From: Zygnema cylindricum
Taxonomy: Eukaryota > Streptophyta > Zygnematophyceae > Zygnematales > Zygnemataceae
DNA: 64,000 nt
Direction: 5' to 3'
Assembly (NCBI GenBank): GCA_037447655.1
Contig: JBBHKE010002750.1
Span: 1-64,000 of the forward strand
Under the pieces are notes generated by a model, which ran no database searches, had not been told where the DNA came from, and saw nothing but the letters and a program-made list of their open reading frames with translations. Numbering within the stretch: the first letter of the stretch is position 1; each line of letters starts with the position of its first letter. Shown piece after piece: positions 40,655 through 52,270 of the stretch. The position numbers were made by a program, and so were the translations under genes.

Positions 40655-41757
40655 ATGGAAACGTGAAAGGAAATCGTGACGGTCACTTTGGTGTCCGTAG
40701 AGAAGGAGAAAAAGATTTGTACAACCACTCTCTCTCTCCTGAGTCGCCCTATGAAAGTGAAACTTTGGTAGCAAAGTTTTCGTGCAGGTGGGAAAACAAT
40801 GCGATATCTTCCAAAAAAAGTGTTCTTAAAGAAGAAATGCAACCTAAATCTGTAATTTTGGCTATAGGAGCATACGAGAATACTTGGGAAGTCATGACAG
40901 GTGGAGGACATACTTTTCATGATCAAATAGGCGACACCCATTCAACTTTGAACAACTTTTAATATTGTGATTGTTTTCGATCAACTATTGTTCAAGAAAG
41001 GTGTACATGTTGCGTTGTAATTTTTGAAACATGTCCCGTGGAGCGTAACTAGATTGCATAACGTTGAAGATGTTATTTAACAAATATTGAGTGAGGATAG
41101 AAGTTGATAGGATCTCTTGTCACAAAACCAGTTCTCATGGCAAGTTCACATGATGAATTTGGTATGAAGAATCTTTTGGAGAACACACATGGACAAGACA
41201 AAATCCAATGTAAGTATAAAAGGGCATTGCTGACGTTTGTAAAGGGAAATTTCTTGTCAACCTTACTCTTTTTTACAATGAGAATGTGTTTTGTGAAACT
41301 TACGTTTTGTATATTCAAATAAATGTCGATCATAAAAAGAAACTTTCATTTCAACCTTGAAGTCGTTTTTGCACTACTTGACGGTTCTTTAGAATCTTGT
41401 TTGTTTCAAATAAACAACCTTGACCTTTGGCAGGTTGGCATATTACTATGTGTAAACACCTCTTATGAAAGACCCATGTAGAAAAGCGAAACTAATCTTG
41501 CTCTTGAATGCTGTAAAAATAGCGAACGAATTTTTTTTAGAGGGCCATGTTCTTCTAGGATGTGTTTCAAAGAAAAAAGTGGCCATAGCTTTGGCTCCAG
41601 ATGCCAAACTCTGTTTAGACTTTGAAATATCTTTAGGATATAAAAAATACGTTAAAACTTTATCATATGAAGGATGGTTGGAGACCATATGGAGAATCGA
41701 AAGTGTTGAAGCATAAGATTTTCGAAAGCAATGGAGAGTTGACAAAAACACGCCCAA
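40655..41757 (+). pseudogene. BTB-type protein, plus lineage copy 3 (dead)
   Basis: The ATG at 40655 is followed by a TGA at codon 4 (ATG GAA ACG TGA). The other frame continues with VTLVSVEKEKKICTTTLSL-like sequence, then YENTWEVMTGGGHTFHDQIGD. Middle and C-terminal homology is scattered: VTKPVLMASSHDEFGM (41110), LNAVKIANEFFLEGHVLLGC (41505), KKYVKTLSYEGWLE (41645). Multiple lesions make it a pseudogene. Confidence 0.65.
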
Positions 41758-43215
41758 AAATTGTTGGTTGTGGCGATCCTGGGGGATAAAAATGGTGATC
41801 TTTGGCGATTATGGACACATTACGGAATTGCGTCGGCTCGTACGGAATGAAATCACTGAAAATACGCGAAAGCGCTAGATTAGATTTGCATTGAAGAAGA
41901 AGAAGAAGAAGAAGGCGTTTGTTGTGTCTTTAGTGGTGGAAATCGTCGAGGTGTCATTACATCATTCGACCACATTAGAATAGACCATTATTCCCAAGCA
42001 TTTCATAGAGTACAAGAGCAATAACGGAAATATAAAAATTTCACCACTGTTAGCATTTGTTTTTCTAGCATTCAGATTTTAGTTAAAAGAAGTGAAAATT
42101 GTATTTTCCACCCCGGGTTCACAAAAGCTTTCGCCTTGTGGGCCCTTAACTGTAAAGTGACTACAAAGCTGATTAAAAGACTACCATTCTACTTTCTCCA
42201 TTGGATCTCTCCTATCTTCCCTTCTCGTCTCTCTTGCTTTTTCTTTTCTTGTCTTCCTCTTAGACATGAATGATATGTTTCAACATAAGTTAAGAAAATA
42301 CAAGTCATATTTTAGTTTTGTTTATTTTTCCTTTTTGCATAGTTCAATAAACATGTTTGATGTTGTGAAGTGAAAGCTTGTTTTATAGAAGGCTGGAAAC
42401 AGAAAAAGATCGGTTAATACCATTGAGTTTGAAAGATTTGGGAAGATATTGGTGAAACAACAATGTCTAACAGTGCGTCGTAAGAAAATGTAGGTTAAGG
42501 TTGTTTCCATTTGGCCTCCTAATATATTGTATATTATAATATACCAATATATATTTGGTGCCCTTGTTCTCCAATTTATGTGAGTATGTGTGAACATATA
42601 TAGAATCGTATCAAAATAAGAACATTTTTGTTTTTCATTCTATTGTAGAAGGACATAAAATTTGTAACCAAAAACAGTACCTGTTTATTTAACATCATGA
42701 GCGTTCATGATGGTCTAATTTTGTCACGAACATTTTTCTCAAGTGTTAAAATCAACTGAAGGAGCAACTGAAAATCATTTTATTCCACAAACAAACATCC
42801 TAAGATGAAAAAGCAACTTTATCAAAAAACAACTCAAGTGCCAAATGTCAAATTCAATACTCTCACCTGTTAAAAACTGAAATATGATGTCAAATTTAGC
42901 GAGGTAAAAGTACAAATTTTATCAAATTTGCAGTCTACATTCTTTTTACACCCATTCTTTTAGCCGTTTCCCTTGTCACCATTTCTGATCTCTTGTTTCT
43001 CAATCTTAACGAGGCTCAAACTGTTTCCTGTTTGCAGTTAACATTCCTAACGCACCCAAAAAAAAAAAAAAAAGTTTATCCAAAACTTCAGCCTAAAATC
43101 CTCACCACTAGAAGACAAAATTAAAATTGCGAAACGCATACACAAACTTTGCAAAAAGTAGCAAAACCCGTTTTTTGCGACCACTTCTCTATTCGTAAAA
43201 CCTTAGGGGCTTTAT
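41758..43215. other. Intergenic between plus copy 3 and G5
   Basis: No gene is seen. A (GAA)n run lies at 41894-41914 and an AT palindromic patch at 42517-42555. 42230-43060 is homologous to 24640-25500. Confidence 0.5.
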
Positions 43216-44523
43216 TTACAAGTTTGCTATTTTATAACAGACCTCTGAAAGTGTCAAAGATGTCGATGGATCCTCTTTAATTTTTTTACTATCAAGGCTT
43301 TTCTGGATTTTTCCGGCTTGAATACCAAGGTGCCTTACTGCCTCGAACAAGTCATTTACTTCAGGAGCATTTTGGATTTCTGCGGTGACTTCTTCAAAAA
43401 CTGGTAACAAATTTCTAGAATTTCTTAGGTCCCCATTCAGTTGGTTGCATAGAAAGGTGCACCGTTCCTCATATGGTAAAGTTTTGATGATTTTTGTTAT
43501 ATCCGAAATTTCTTCAGGAGTCCGAACAAGTGTACCATCAATGGGCATTTCCAACCAAAGTTTCAGCCACTCCATTCTTTGAGGTAAATCCAAAACAAGA
43601 TGGCCCTTCAACAACAACTTGTTCACTATTTTGACAACGTCCTCTAGTTCAACATTTGCACGCTCCCATGTTCCTAACTTGCTATTGTGTATGCTATTTT
43701 TCAGTTGAAGTGAGCCGATATGACGGAGCTCAAGATTGTTTACTTGAAACGAAAAATGTTTCAGAGCAACATCGAGAATGTCAAAGACGATTTTAAGGCG
43801 TAGAATCGAAAGTGAATTTGTCGATTGTGCCAAATCAACACTTTCTTCCTCAACTTTCTGATTAAATGTATTCAATGCAAACGTGAGGACGCTGTACAAA
43901 CCTGCTCTAATTTCGGTAAGAGACAAAGAAGGGAACATATCTCTTTTTGCAACTTTCAACAATACGGCACCCGCTTGAACAAGTGCAATTTTCTTTTTGC
44001 TCTTTAAATTGTTCAAAAGATTTCCAAAAAGAAGAGGGGCCCAAGAGGAACCGACAGGAAAAATTCTCTTTAAAACAGGTCCTATCACTACCTCGTCAAT
44101 TTGTATTTGTTGAATTACATTTAAAATTTTAAGAGTTTCACTTTCGCTCCACGGAACGGATTCCAAATATTTCAATGAAGCAGTTACCCCTTTCTTGTAG
44201 GAAAGTTGATCCGAAACAATCAAAATATTCAAAGCTGATTGGATGTCGAATATTTTCTCCAAATAGGTATCTTCACCACCTGCCATGATTTCCAAAACAT
44301 TATGGTATGCCTCTGTCGAAGAAATTAATGGACTTGTCTTGATTGCGTAATTGCAGACACCGTTGTTTAAAGATATGGCATTGTTTTCGCATCTGCCCAA
44401 AAATTTTGCTGCCAAAAATTCACTTTTACGTAACGCCCCAAGAGAAAGAGTGGCTGTAGAAATCTCATTCCCATTTTCTTCTGAAACCAAAGTGACCGTG
44501 ACAATCTTCGTGGAATTTTCCAT
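43216..44523 (-). CDS. BTB/POZ-type protein G5 (intact, 435 aa)
   Basis: ATG at 44521-44523 (MENSTKIVTVTLVSEENG), with an in-frame GTG two codons earlier. BTB-like domain with SLGALRKSEFLAAKFLGR, EAYHNVLEIMAGGEDTYLEKIFDIQSA, SYKKGVTASLK, then YLESVPWSESE, VIGPVLKRIFPVGSSW, LRLKIVFDILDVALKHFSF, VELEDVVKIVNKLLLKGHL, QRMEWLKLWLEM, ITKIIKTLPYEERCTFLCNQLNG and FEAVRHLGIQAGKIQKSLD. The tail is longer than in G3 or G4 (to SEVCYKIANL) because a stop used by others is missing. No internal lesion. A weakened TATA-like word lies about 370 nt upstream. Confidence 0.75.
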   Translation of the reverse strand: MENSTKIVTVTLVSEENGNEISTATLSLGALRKSEFLAAKFLGRCENNAISLNNGVCNYAIKTSPLISSTEAYHNVLEIMAGGEDTYLEKIFDIQSALNILIVSDQLSYKKGVTASLKYLESVPWSESETLKILNVIQQIQIDEVVIGPVLKRIFPVGSSWAPLLFGNLLNNLKSKKKIALVQAGAVLLKVAKRDMFPSLSLTEIRAGLYSVLTFALNTFNQKVEEESVDLAQSTNSLSILRLKIVFDILDVALKHFSFQVNNLELRHIGSLQLKNSIHNSKLGTWERANVELEDVVKIVNKLLLKGHLVLDLPQRMEWLKLWLEMPIDGTLVRTPEEISDITKIIKTLPYEERCTFLCNQLNGDLRNSRNLLPVFEEVTAEIQNAPEVNDLFEAVRHLGIQAGKIQKSLDSKKIKEDPSTSLTLSEVCYKIANL

Positions 44524-45592
44524 TTCCACAAAAGAGGAAACGTTTGTAAAAAGTTGATTCTTTTTGTTTTACTTTGTTCCAATGTCGTATAGTGAAACTC
44601 CAAGCCGAGCCGCAAATTCAAACTGGTAAACTTGGGGTCACCACAAAATCTAATGTCTGTTGAAAATACTTCTTTCTCCTCTCTTTCGTTTCCAGGTGAC
44701 AATTTTCTTTTAATCTCCTGCTCTCTTCTTTTTGGTGAAGCATTTCTACTGGGAGATTAGTAAGCCTGACGATTTAACATACTTTAGAAATTGAACATTC
44801 TTCTAGATACAGAAAAGGTACCTAAAAGCACGCAGAATGACTTTTATTTCTGAAGACTCTCCCTCATTGTTTTGCTGGATTACGTTTATTTTTATGATGA
44901 AATCCGTCCTCAAAAGGTACGGAAAAGGTACAGGTACAGATTCGCATAGAAATTTTCTCATCTAACTAATAAGGTTGCGGCAAACGTTTTCTCAAAAGGT
45001 TTCGCACTTGGCAGGACCAAGCTTAGATAGCAAAGAACCGGCTGATTGCAAAACATTGCAAACTCTAGACACGTGGCAGGAGAAAGGCTAATGCAAAAAA
45101 TAGTAGCATATCAAGTTGGTAACAACAATAGATATTTTAATAGCTTGCCACGTGGCAGAGACGAATATGACAAACAATCAAATGCTTAACTTTTGCATGT
45201 GGTAATGCAGGGCATGTCAAAAATGCATGCCAAGAATCATGCGGTAACTCAAAAGCTTGCCATATTGTAAAGCGAAGCCTAAAATAACAGATTTAAAGCT
45301 TGTCACGTGACAACCTGCATGCAGGTGATTTATAACTTGCCACGTGATAACCTGCATGCAGGTGATTTATAACTTGGCAGGCTGATAGTTGAAGGGAGAG
45401 ATGATTCAAAGTTTGTCAGTCTAGTGAAGACAATTCAACTTCGGTCAATGGGGAACGCAGTCTGAATCCAAATAATGCGAAGTCTATTTATTATATGAAG
45501 GTTTAGAAATGTGCCACGATGCAGACACTAAGAAAGCGTAAAACGAGGTAGGGAAAAGCAAAATGGAGGGAACATTCAACAGAGGTGCAAAG
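44524..45592. other. G5 upstream region
   Basis: No gene is seen. CACGTGGC at about 45070 and GCCACGTGGC at about 45147. Within 45297-45385 a unit of about 45 bases (CTTGTCACGTGACAACC, CTGCATGCAGG, GATTTATAACTTG) is tandemly duplicated, each copy holding a CACGTG core. Confidence 0.5.
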
Positions 45593-45600
45593 GTTGGAAC

Positions 45601-45767
45601 CATAGTTCAAAAGTAGGTGACCGTACGCCCATACAATATGTCTATTGAATGCAAAACATACAATATGGCCTTAAGACCCATATTGTATTGGCCGAAAAAT
45701 GAAATAAAATAGTAACAGGGTTGAGTTGCACATGGATCGATAGAGAATTAAACGTCATGTCTATTCC
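45601..45767. mobile_element. Truncated hAT-type MITE end
   Basis: Starts with CATAGTTCAAAAGTAGGTG and matches one end of the family for about 165 bases. It then breaks into host sequence (CCAGTCGTCAGTCAG) without a second end. About 100 bases of the host block present in other units are missing at the break, so a deletion removed the far end of the MITE and neighbouring host DNA. Confidence 0.7.
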
Positions 45768-45783
45768 AGTCGTCAGTCAGTGC

Positions 45784-46238
45784 CATAGTTCAAAAGTAGG
45801 CGTTTTTTGGTAGGCCTTTTGTAGGCCGCCTTTAGCGTAAGTTGCGTTACGGGCTTTCCATGTGATCTTCTTAGATCGCTACTTTCATCAGCGACCGTCC
45901 AATCGTCCAAATCTGACGATAGTCTTATCGAAAGTTGTGTTATGGGCTTTTCATGTGATCTTCTTAGATCGTTGCTTTAATCAACGACTGTCAGATCGTC
46001 CGAATCTGACAGTTTGAGTAAAACGTCGCTCAAAACTCACAGAAAAAGATTTTTGTCCTATTTTTTTTTCAAATTTAGACATGACGTTTAATTCTCTATC
46101 GATCCATGTGCAACTCAACCCTGCTACAATTTTATTTCATTTTGCGACCAATACAATATGGGTCTTAAGGCCATATTGTATGTTTTGCATACAATAGGCA
46201 TATTGTATGGGCGTACAGTCACCTACTTTTGAACTATG
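45784..46238. mobile_element. hAT-type MITE, 455 bp
   Basis: CATAGTTCAAAAGTAGG ends and a perfect 8-bp duplication GTCAGTGC (45776-45783, 46239-46246). The host resumes with CAGTCGCGCAAATGG as in the uninterrupted paralogous blocks. Confidence 0.92.
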
Positions 46239-46246
46239 GTCAGTGC

Positions 46247-47330
46247 AGTCGCGCAAATGGGAAAAACGTCAGAGAAACATACCAAACACGGTAAGAAATG
46301 CCGAATATTCGGATGTGTCAGACGTATTTTAATGCATCCTGTTTTTATGGTTAAGAAAGCAGGTCACGTTGCGCGTTTTTAACATTGTGTGACAATGTTA
46401 AACGTGACTTACGAGTCACGTGTACTGTCAATCCGTATTGAAATTTTCAAGACGTCCGTTTTTCGTTACGAGTCAGGGCGAAGTTCCATGGGGAGGTTTG
46501 AAAATGTATGGACAACATTACTGGCTGTAGTATTATAAGGCCATCAGTAGTGTAGTGTCTGTAATTGTAAGAACGTTGTTCCATTAGGCGGTCTCAGTAA
46601 ACATCGAAAATTGGTTTACTGAAGCGACCGTTTCATTGTGTCGGGTCAGTAACCGACATTTTATATGCGTAGCACAGTTTGATTGTTCCACGTAATAGAT
46701 GAATGCGATTCTAGTAATCTTTACAGAATCTATGACAGCAAATTGTGACCACACATTTTTACCAGCGAAGGTAAAAAGTGACTCGTACGACGTATTGAAT
46801 AAAATCTGTACGGGCGGACGAAACTTACGATTTGTAAAGGTGTACAAAAATGTCAGAATGGTTAGTGGATGGTAACAGAAGCGTGAAACAATATCCTCCG
46901 TCAAATATTTTCTTGCGGCTTCCGGTGGCCTCGCATCCTCCTGGGCGGAAGGCACATGTCATATGCGACGTGTACCCACCTGGTCGCGCGATCGTCGTGG
47001 ATATTTGTTCACTTTTCCACGAGGCACGATGTTATTCGTTCAGGCGCTTAGAATTGACCTACTCCGGGTCACTTATTGCGAACTGAAATTGCCAGGCGAT
47101 GGCGGATCCAGTTATACATCCGGAGGTCCACGTTTACGCCCATAAACGTGGAGAATCAAATCCCTAATTCAGTAGGATTGTTTTTTTGGCATTTTATTTT
47201 TTTTGGTACGTCACTGTACGAAACAGTACGGTTTTCTGTAAACAACGACATTTTTTCCCTTATTGGAACCTCACCCTAAGTGTTCTGTTTTGAGTGGTAC
47301 CATAATGCATTAATTTAAGATCGGTGGAAC
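46247..47330. other. Host block followed by sequence unique in this window
   Basis: 46247-46470 is the conserved ATTCGGATGTGTC block. 46470-47330 has no match elsewhere in the window that I can see. A 123-residue minus frame (46584-46955) shows no recognisable domain. The remainder is unassigned. Confidence 0.35.
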
Positions 47331-47338
47331 ACTAGAAC

Positions 47339-48144
47339 CATAGTTCAAAAGTAGGCGTTTTAATGGTAGGCGTTTGGTAGGCGCACAAAACTCGCGCAGA
47401 TGAGGCATACTGTATGTGTGTGCGTTGCACACCCCTATACGAACGTACAAATGTGACGTATCATCATTGTACAGCGCACGACGAAATTTTTTAGCGAACT
47501 AACACGGCGTAGGATGACATGACGAAATTTTTTAGCGAACTGACACGGCGTAGGATGACATGACGAAATTTTTTAGCGAACTGACACGGCGTAGGATGAC
47601 ATGACGAAATTTTTTAGCGAATTTTAGCGAACTGACACGGCGTAGGATGACATGACGAAATTTTTTAGCGAACTGACACGGCATAGGATGACATGACGAA
47701 ATTTTTTAGCGAACTGACACGGCGTAGGATGACATGACAAAATTTTTTAGCGAACTGACACGGCGTAGGATGACGGATGACATTCCGCGGGAAAAAAATC
47801 CCGGAAAAAAAAAACGCGGACGTAATTCCTACCGTAAATTGTGTTATGGGATTTTCACGTGATCTTCTTAGATCGCTACTTTGATCAGTGACTGTCCGAT
47901 CGTCCAAATCTGACGGTTTAAATTAAAAATACCTCAAAACTCACGGAAAAATATTTTTTTGTTCGAATGTTTTTCAAAATTTAGAGATGACGTTTAATTC
48001 TCTATCAATCGATGTGCAACTCAACCCTATTCCTATTTTATTTCATTTTGCGACCAATACAATATGGGTCTTACGGGCATATTGTATGTTTTGCGTACAA
48101 TAGACATATTGTATGGGCGTATGGTCACCTACTTTTGAACTATG
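47339..48144. mobile_element. hAT-type MITE, 806 bp, with internal satellite
   Basis: CATAGTTCAAAAGTAGG at both ends in inverted orientation. Flanks ACTAGAAC (47331-47338) and GTTGGAAC (48145-48152) match at only 5 of 8 positions, so the duplication has decayed or the ends come from different insertions. The interior carries a tandem repeat absent from other copies. Confidence 0.85.
47481..47777. repeat. Tandem 41-bp minisatellite inside the MITE
   Basis: Seven units beginning ACGAAATTTTTTAGCGAACT and continuing GACACGGCGTAGGATGACATG start at 47481, 47522, 47563, 47604, 47655, 47696 and 47737. One unit has a 10-base extension (ATTTTAGCGA repeated). The single-unit equivalent exists in the other MITEs (near 28605 and 60825), so the array grew in this copy. 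Units are contiguous without spacers, so it is not CRISPR-like. Confidence 0.9.
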
Positions 48145-48152
48145 GTTGGAAC

Positions 48153-48285
48153 CATGATTTCCGGGCAAGTGAAATGGTGTTCTTACATAGCAAAATATAA
48201 CAAAATTAAGTAATTTTGGCTACAGCAGCATACAAGTTTATTTTGGAAGTCATGGCGATTTTGATAATGATATTTTGATAGATAG
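48153..48285 (+). pseudogene. BTB-type protein, plus lineage fragment
   Basis: A short piece matches 4665-4850 of copy 1 (AATGGTGTTCTTACATA, GGCTACAGCAGCATAC, TTTTGGAAGTCATGG), i.e. the middle of the BTB-like domain. Its left end is the MITE boundary, and nothing downstream survives. Confidence 0.6.
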
Positions 48286-48839
48286 TAAAAACAAATGATG
48301 AAGCAACGGAAACAGAAAATTATCCAAAAACAAATATCTTAAGATTAAAAAGGCAATTAATCACGACATACCCTGAGAAAACAGAATATGCAGGCACATG
48401 GACACATTGCGGTACTTTCGGCTACTCAATACTCTCATATCTCGTAAATACTGAATTACAAAGGCAAACCTGCGAAGTTAATAGTACAAATTTTATCAAG
48501 TTTACAGTAAATGTTTTCTCCACCCATCCTGTCACTTTGTTTCCCTTGTCTCCCTTTCTCATCTCTCTTTTATTAATCTTGAGACGAGGCCCAAACTGTT
48601 TCCTGTTTGCTGGTTTGCAATCAACATTCCTGACACACGCTAAAAAAAAATAAAACATTCAAAACTCCAACCTAAAACCCTCGCCAGTTAAAAACAAAAT
48701 CAAAATTTCAGAACGCATACATCAACTTCGAAAAAGCTAGCAAAAACCCTTTTTTGGCAACAACAACTCTATTTGTAAAACCATAAAGGCGTTATTGACA
48801 TTTTTTTCTTTTTTACAACAAACATTAATGTCTTCTCGA

Positions 48840-49125
48840 AATTGAGATTTTTTCTCTTTTTTCTTTTTCTGGTTTTTTCAGAAAAAAAAGGCTTTATTGC
48901 CTCAGACAAATCTCCCTCCCTTCAGAAGAATTTTGAATTTCTGATTTTCTTTCTTTTTAAATTCTGAACTTTTTATCTTCTTCAAAAAGTGGCAACTGTC
49001 TTCTAGAATCTAATCTAGAATTTGTCTTCTAGAATCTAATCTAGAATTTGTGCAGTTCCCGTTAGTTGGTTGCATAAAAATTTGCAGCGTTCCTCTTATG
49101 ATAAGGGTTTGATCATTTTTGTTAA
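48840..49125 (-). pseudogene. C-terminal fragment of a BTB-type gene
   Basis: Matches the tail region of the minus lineage (GTTGGTTGCATAAAAATTTGC, AAGGGTTTGATCATTTTTGT) with a 24-25 base tandem duplication near 48998-49045 (GTCTTCTAGAATCTAATCTA). Same relative position as the fragments near 24000 and 35700. Confidence 0.6.
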
Positions 49126-50202
49126 TTATTCAAATGCCAAATGTCAAACTCAATACTCTCATTTCTAAAAAACTGAAACATAACATTCAAATTTTCAGAG
49201 GTCAGCGGTAAAAGTACAAATTTTATCAAATTTACAGTAATCGCTCTTTCTTTACCCTTTCTTGTACCCGTTTCCTTTGTCTCTCTTTCTGATCTCTCTC
49301 TTCCTAAACTTGAAAAGAGGATCAGACTGTTCCTATTAACGTGTTTGAAGTTAACATTCCTCACACACCAGAAACATTGTGTATTTAATATTATTATTTA
49401 TATATGTTAGCAACCAACCAACGAAAAAACCCTTAGCACCACTTAAACCCTCAACACTTAAAGACATAATAAAAATTGTGAAACTCATAAACAAACTTTG
49501 CAAAAACTAGCAAAGCTTGCAACACCTCCTCTATACGTACAACCATAGTGCCACTAATTACAAATTTTGCAAATTTTACAATAAACCTCTTATGTCTTGC
49601 CCGAAGTCAGTGGTTTTTCTTTTTATTTTTTACTCCAAGATTTTCCCGCGTTTTTGTGGCATGAATAGCAAGGTGCTTTACTGCCTCCGACAAATCCTCT
49701 ACTTCGGGAGAATTTTGGATTTCTGCGGTAACTTCTTTGAAAAATGGCAACAGAAGTTCAGAATTTTTGTGGTTCCCATTCAATAGGTTCCATAAAAAGT
49801 TGGAGCGCTCCTCGAATGGTAAAGTTTTAATCATTTTTGTTACATCTGAAATCTCTTCTGGAGTCCGAACAAATGAACAATCATTGGGCATTTTCAGCCA
49901 AAGTTGTATCCACTCTATTCTTTGAGGCAAATCCAAAACAAGATGGCCCTTCAACAACAGTTTGTTCATTATTTTCACAACGTCCTCTAGTTCAGCATTT
50001 GGCGGCTTATATACAAAAATTATGTAGTTCTTCAATTGGAATGAGCCAATATGACGGAGTTGATGATTGTTTACTTGAAACGAAAAATGTTCCAAAGCAA
50101 CATCAAGTGCGCGAAAGACAATTTTAAGGCGTAAAATCGATAATGAATTTTCCAGTAGTGACAAATCAACGACCTTATTTTCGACTTCCTGATTAAAAGT
50201 AT

Positions 50203-50449
50203 GTTGGATTGGCACGTGAATGTCGGTTCAATACGGGATAGAATGTGATACGTCACACTTGAACCCGCCTAAAAAGAAATAGGTACGGACTCGCCAGGCT
50301 CTACATCGAGCTGGTGGCACAGTGGTTTGTGCGCTGACAGCTCAAGTCAGAGGTCCCAGCTCAAGTCAGAGGTCCCAGGTTCGAGCCCTGGCCGGCTCAC
50401 TTTTCCCTAATATGGGACATACCGAATCCCGGATTTCTAGGAAATCAAC
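50203..50449 (+). mobile_element. tRNA-derived insertion (SINE-like or MITE-like), 247 bp
   Basis: Inserted into G6 with a 7-base duplication AAAGTAT (50196-50202, 50450-50456). It contains a pol III A box and B box within a tRNA-like fold, as in SINEs, but about 105 bases precede the tRNA part and no poly-A tail is present. Its ends show a weak inverted similarity (GTTGGATT and AAATCAAC). Its class is therefore uncertain. Confidence 0.75.
50308..50398 (+). other. tRNA-like cloverleaf with 19-base internal duplication
   Basis: GAGCTGG pairs with CCGGCTC as a 7-bp acceptor stem. GCAC/GTGC makes the D stem, CTGAC/GTCAG the anticodon stem with loop AGCTCAA, and CCAGG/CCTGG the T stem with loop TTCGAGC. 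The A box is TGGCACAGTGG (50315-50325) and the B box GGTTCGAGCCC (50378-50388). A 19-base piece (AGCTCAAGTCAGAGGTCCC) occurs twice in a row, lengthening the region between anticodon and T arms. Position 33 is G instead of U. It is probably not a working tRNA gene. Confidence 0.7.
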
Positions 50450-51093
50450 AAAGTATTCAATGCAAAATTGAGGATGCTACAAAACCCCTTTCTAATTTCG
50501 GTAAAAGACAAAAGAGGGAACAGGTCTCTTTTTGCAACTTTCAACAATATGTCACCTGCATGAACAAGTGCAGATACTTCTTCGCCCTTTAAATTGTCCA
50601 AAAGTTACTGAAAATAAATTGGGATCGAAGAGGAACCCACAGGAGCTATTCTCTTTACAATAGGTTCTATCACTCCGTTGTCTTGTTGGATTACAGTTGC
50701 GATTTCAAGTGTTTCACTTTCGCTCCACGGAACAGATTCCAAATATTTCAACCAAGCAGTTACCCCTTTCTGTTAGGAAAGCTGATCTGAAACAATCAAA
50801 ATATTCAAAGCTGATTGGATGTCAAATATTTTATCCAAATAGGTGTTCTGATCACCTGCCATGATTTCTAGAACATTCTCGTATGATGTTGTCGAAAAAA
50901 CTAATGAACTCATCTTTATTGCATACGTGTGAACACCATTTTTGAAGGATATGGCACCTTTTTCCAAAATGCTCAAAATTTTTGCTGCTTAAACTTCGCT
51001 TTGAGGTTCAAGGGAGAGAGTGGCTGTACAAATCTCTTTCCCATTTTCTTCTGACACCAAAGTGACCGTGACAATCTCATTGGAATTTTTCAT

Positions 51094-52262
51094 TTCCACA
51101 CAGGAATGTTTGTAAAAAGATGTTTCGTTTCGTTTTGCTTTGCTAAAAAATAGTCTACTGAAACTCCAAGTTTTGAGTCACGAATTGAAACTCTTTAAAT
51201 TGTGGTCTGCTCTCTTTCGTTTCCAAGGGACAATTTTCTTTCAATCTCCCGGTCTCTTCTTTTGGTGAAACTTTCTCACCGCAAGATTTAGTAAGCCTGA
51301 CGATTTAACATACTTTGGAAACTGAACATTTTTCTAAAAGATATGAAAAAGTAACTAAAAGCACGCAGAATGACTTTTCATTCCGAAAACTCTCCTTCAT
51401 TGTTTTGGCTACTTACCTTTGATTTTTATAATGAAATCCCGTTTTCAAAAGGTACGTAAAAGGTACAGAATTCATAGGAATTCTTTCCACTAATAGATAG
51501 GGTCAAGGACGTGAGGCAAAAACGTTGTCACAATAAAAAGTGTTTCCTAAAGGCTTCCAATGTGAAATCCCAAGATTCATGTGGACTTCCAAGAAGATTT
51601 GTCATGTAGCGAGAACGGCTAATTGCAAAACATTGAAATCCATAGACACACGTGGCAGGAAGAAGACTAATGCAAACACATTAATCCAACAGCTTCAGCT
51701 TGCCACGTGGCAGAGCTTGAAATTGTTTATTGAAATTGCAAAACAGTCAAATTGCTTGTTTGCAGAGTAATGCAGAAAATTAAAAAGAGTTTGTTTGGGG
51801 GAGCGCAGGTGCAATCCAGAAAATGCAAATATGTCCATTTATCACAAGACAGGGTCTAAGGGAAACAATCCAAAAATGTGCCACGTGGCAAGGGAATCCA
51901 GAATGCAGACACTCCAGAAGTTTGAAACGAGGTTGAGGAAAAACATTATTGGCAAAACGTTCGAAGGTGCGCCCAACTTTTCGCACGTGTGAACATAGCT
52001 CATGCCACGTGTTCGACGGAGGAAAGCCATTCTCTTACTTTTGCCATTGTTGCTCCAAAATATGCCAGGACCAGAGACCACAGAAGCCCCATTACTGTTT
52101 CCGTACATTTTTTCTTGCATAGAAAAAGGTACAGAATGCATAGAAAATCTCGCCTGTAATGGATAGGATCGAGGACTCGAGGCAAAATGTTGTCACTATA
52201 AAAAGTGTTTCTTATAGGTTTTCCACGTGGCAAGACCAAGCTTCAAGTGGACTTCCCAGAAG
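51094..52262. other. G6 upstream region
   Basis: No gene is seen. CACGTGGC-type motifs at about 51649, 51702 and 51880. A second stretch resembling an upstream block (ATAGGATCGAGGACTCGAGGC, 52160; TTTTCCACGTGGCAAGACC, 52217) duplicates sequence near 32835-32910. Confidence 0.45.
51421..51432 (-). promoter_or_regulatory. TATA-like box of G6
   Basis: The minus-strand reading ATTATAAAAATC lies about 335 nt upstream of the G6 start. The box is kept although the coding part is dead. Confidence 0.4.
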
Positions 52263-52270
52263 ATTCAAAG

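Larger units (their letters stand above)
49607..51093 (-). pseudogene. BTB-type gene G6 (dead, interrupted)
   Basis: The start at 51091-51093 gives MKNSNEIVTVTLVSEENG. Lesions are a TAA in the AAKF-region (near 50988), a frameshift near 50772 (just after SYKK equivalent), a TAA near 50606 (FQ-stop-LLDNL), a small deletion in the IQQIQIDE region near 50680, and a 247-bp insertion at 50203-50449. The C-terminal part (49607-50202) is still open and has LRLKIVFRALDVALEHFSF, ELEDVVKIMNKLLLKGHL, QRIEWIQLWLKM, VTKMIKTLPFEERSNFLWNLLNG. Confidence 0.85.

Noticed and set aside
46584-46955. 123-residue minus-strand frame in the unique stretch
   Set aside because: No domain, no homolog in the window and no clear start context were found. 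Kept only as unassigned sequence.
47481-47777. CRISPR-like direct repeats
   Set aside because: The units are contiguous with no unique spacers, the DNA is eukaryotic, and the array lies inside a MITE.
45593-48152. A single large element bounded by GTTGGAAC at 45593-45600 and 48145-48152
   Set aside because: The two MITE ends involved are the same end of the family in opposite orientation, and host blocks lie between them. Shared target preference (TNGAAC) explains the match better.
50308-50398. Functional tRNA gene
   Set aside because: The anticodon loop lacks U33, a 19-base duplication disrupts the fold, and the sequence lies in a duplicated-target insertion.
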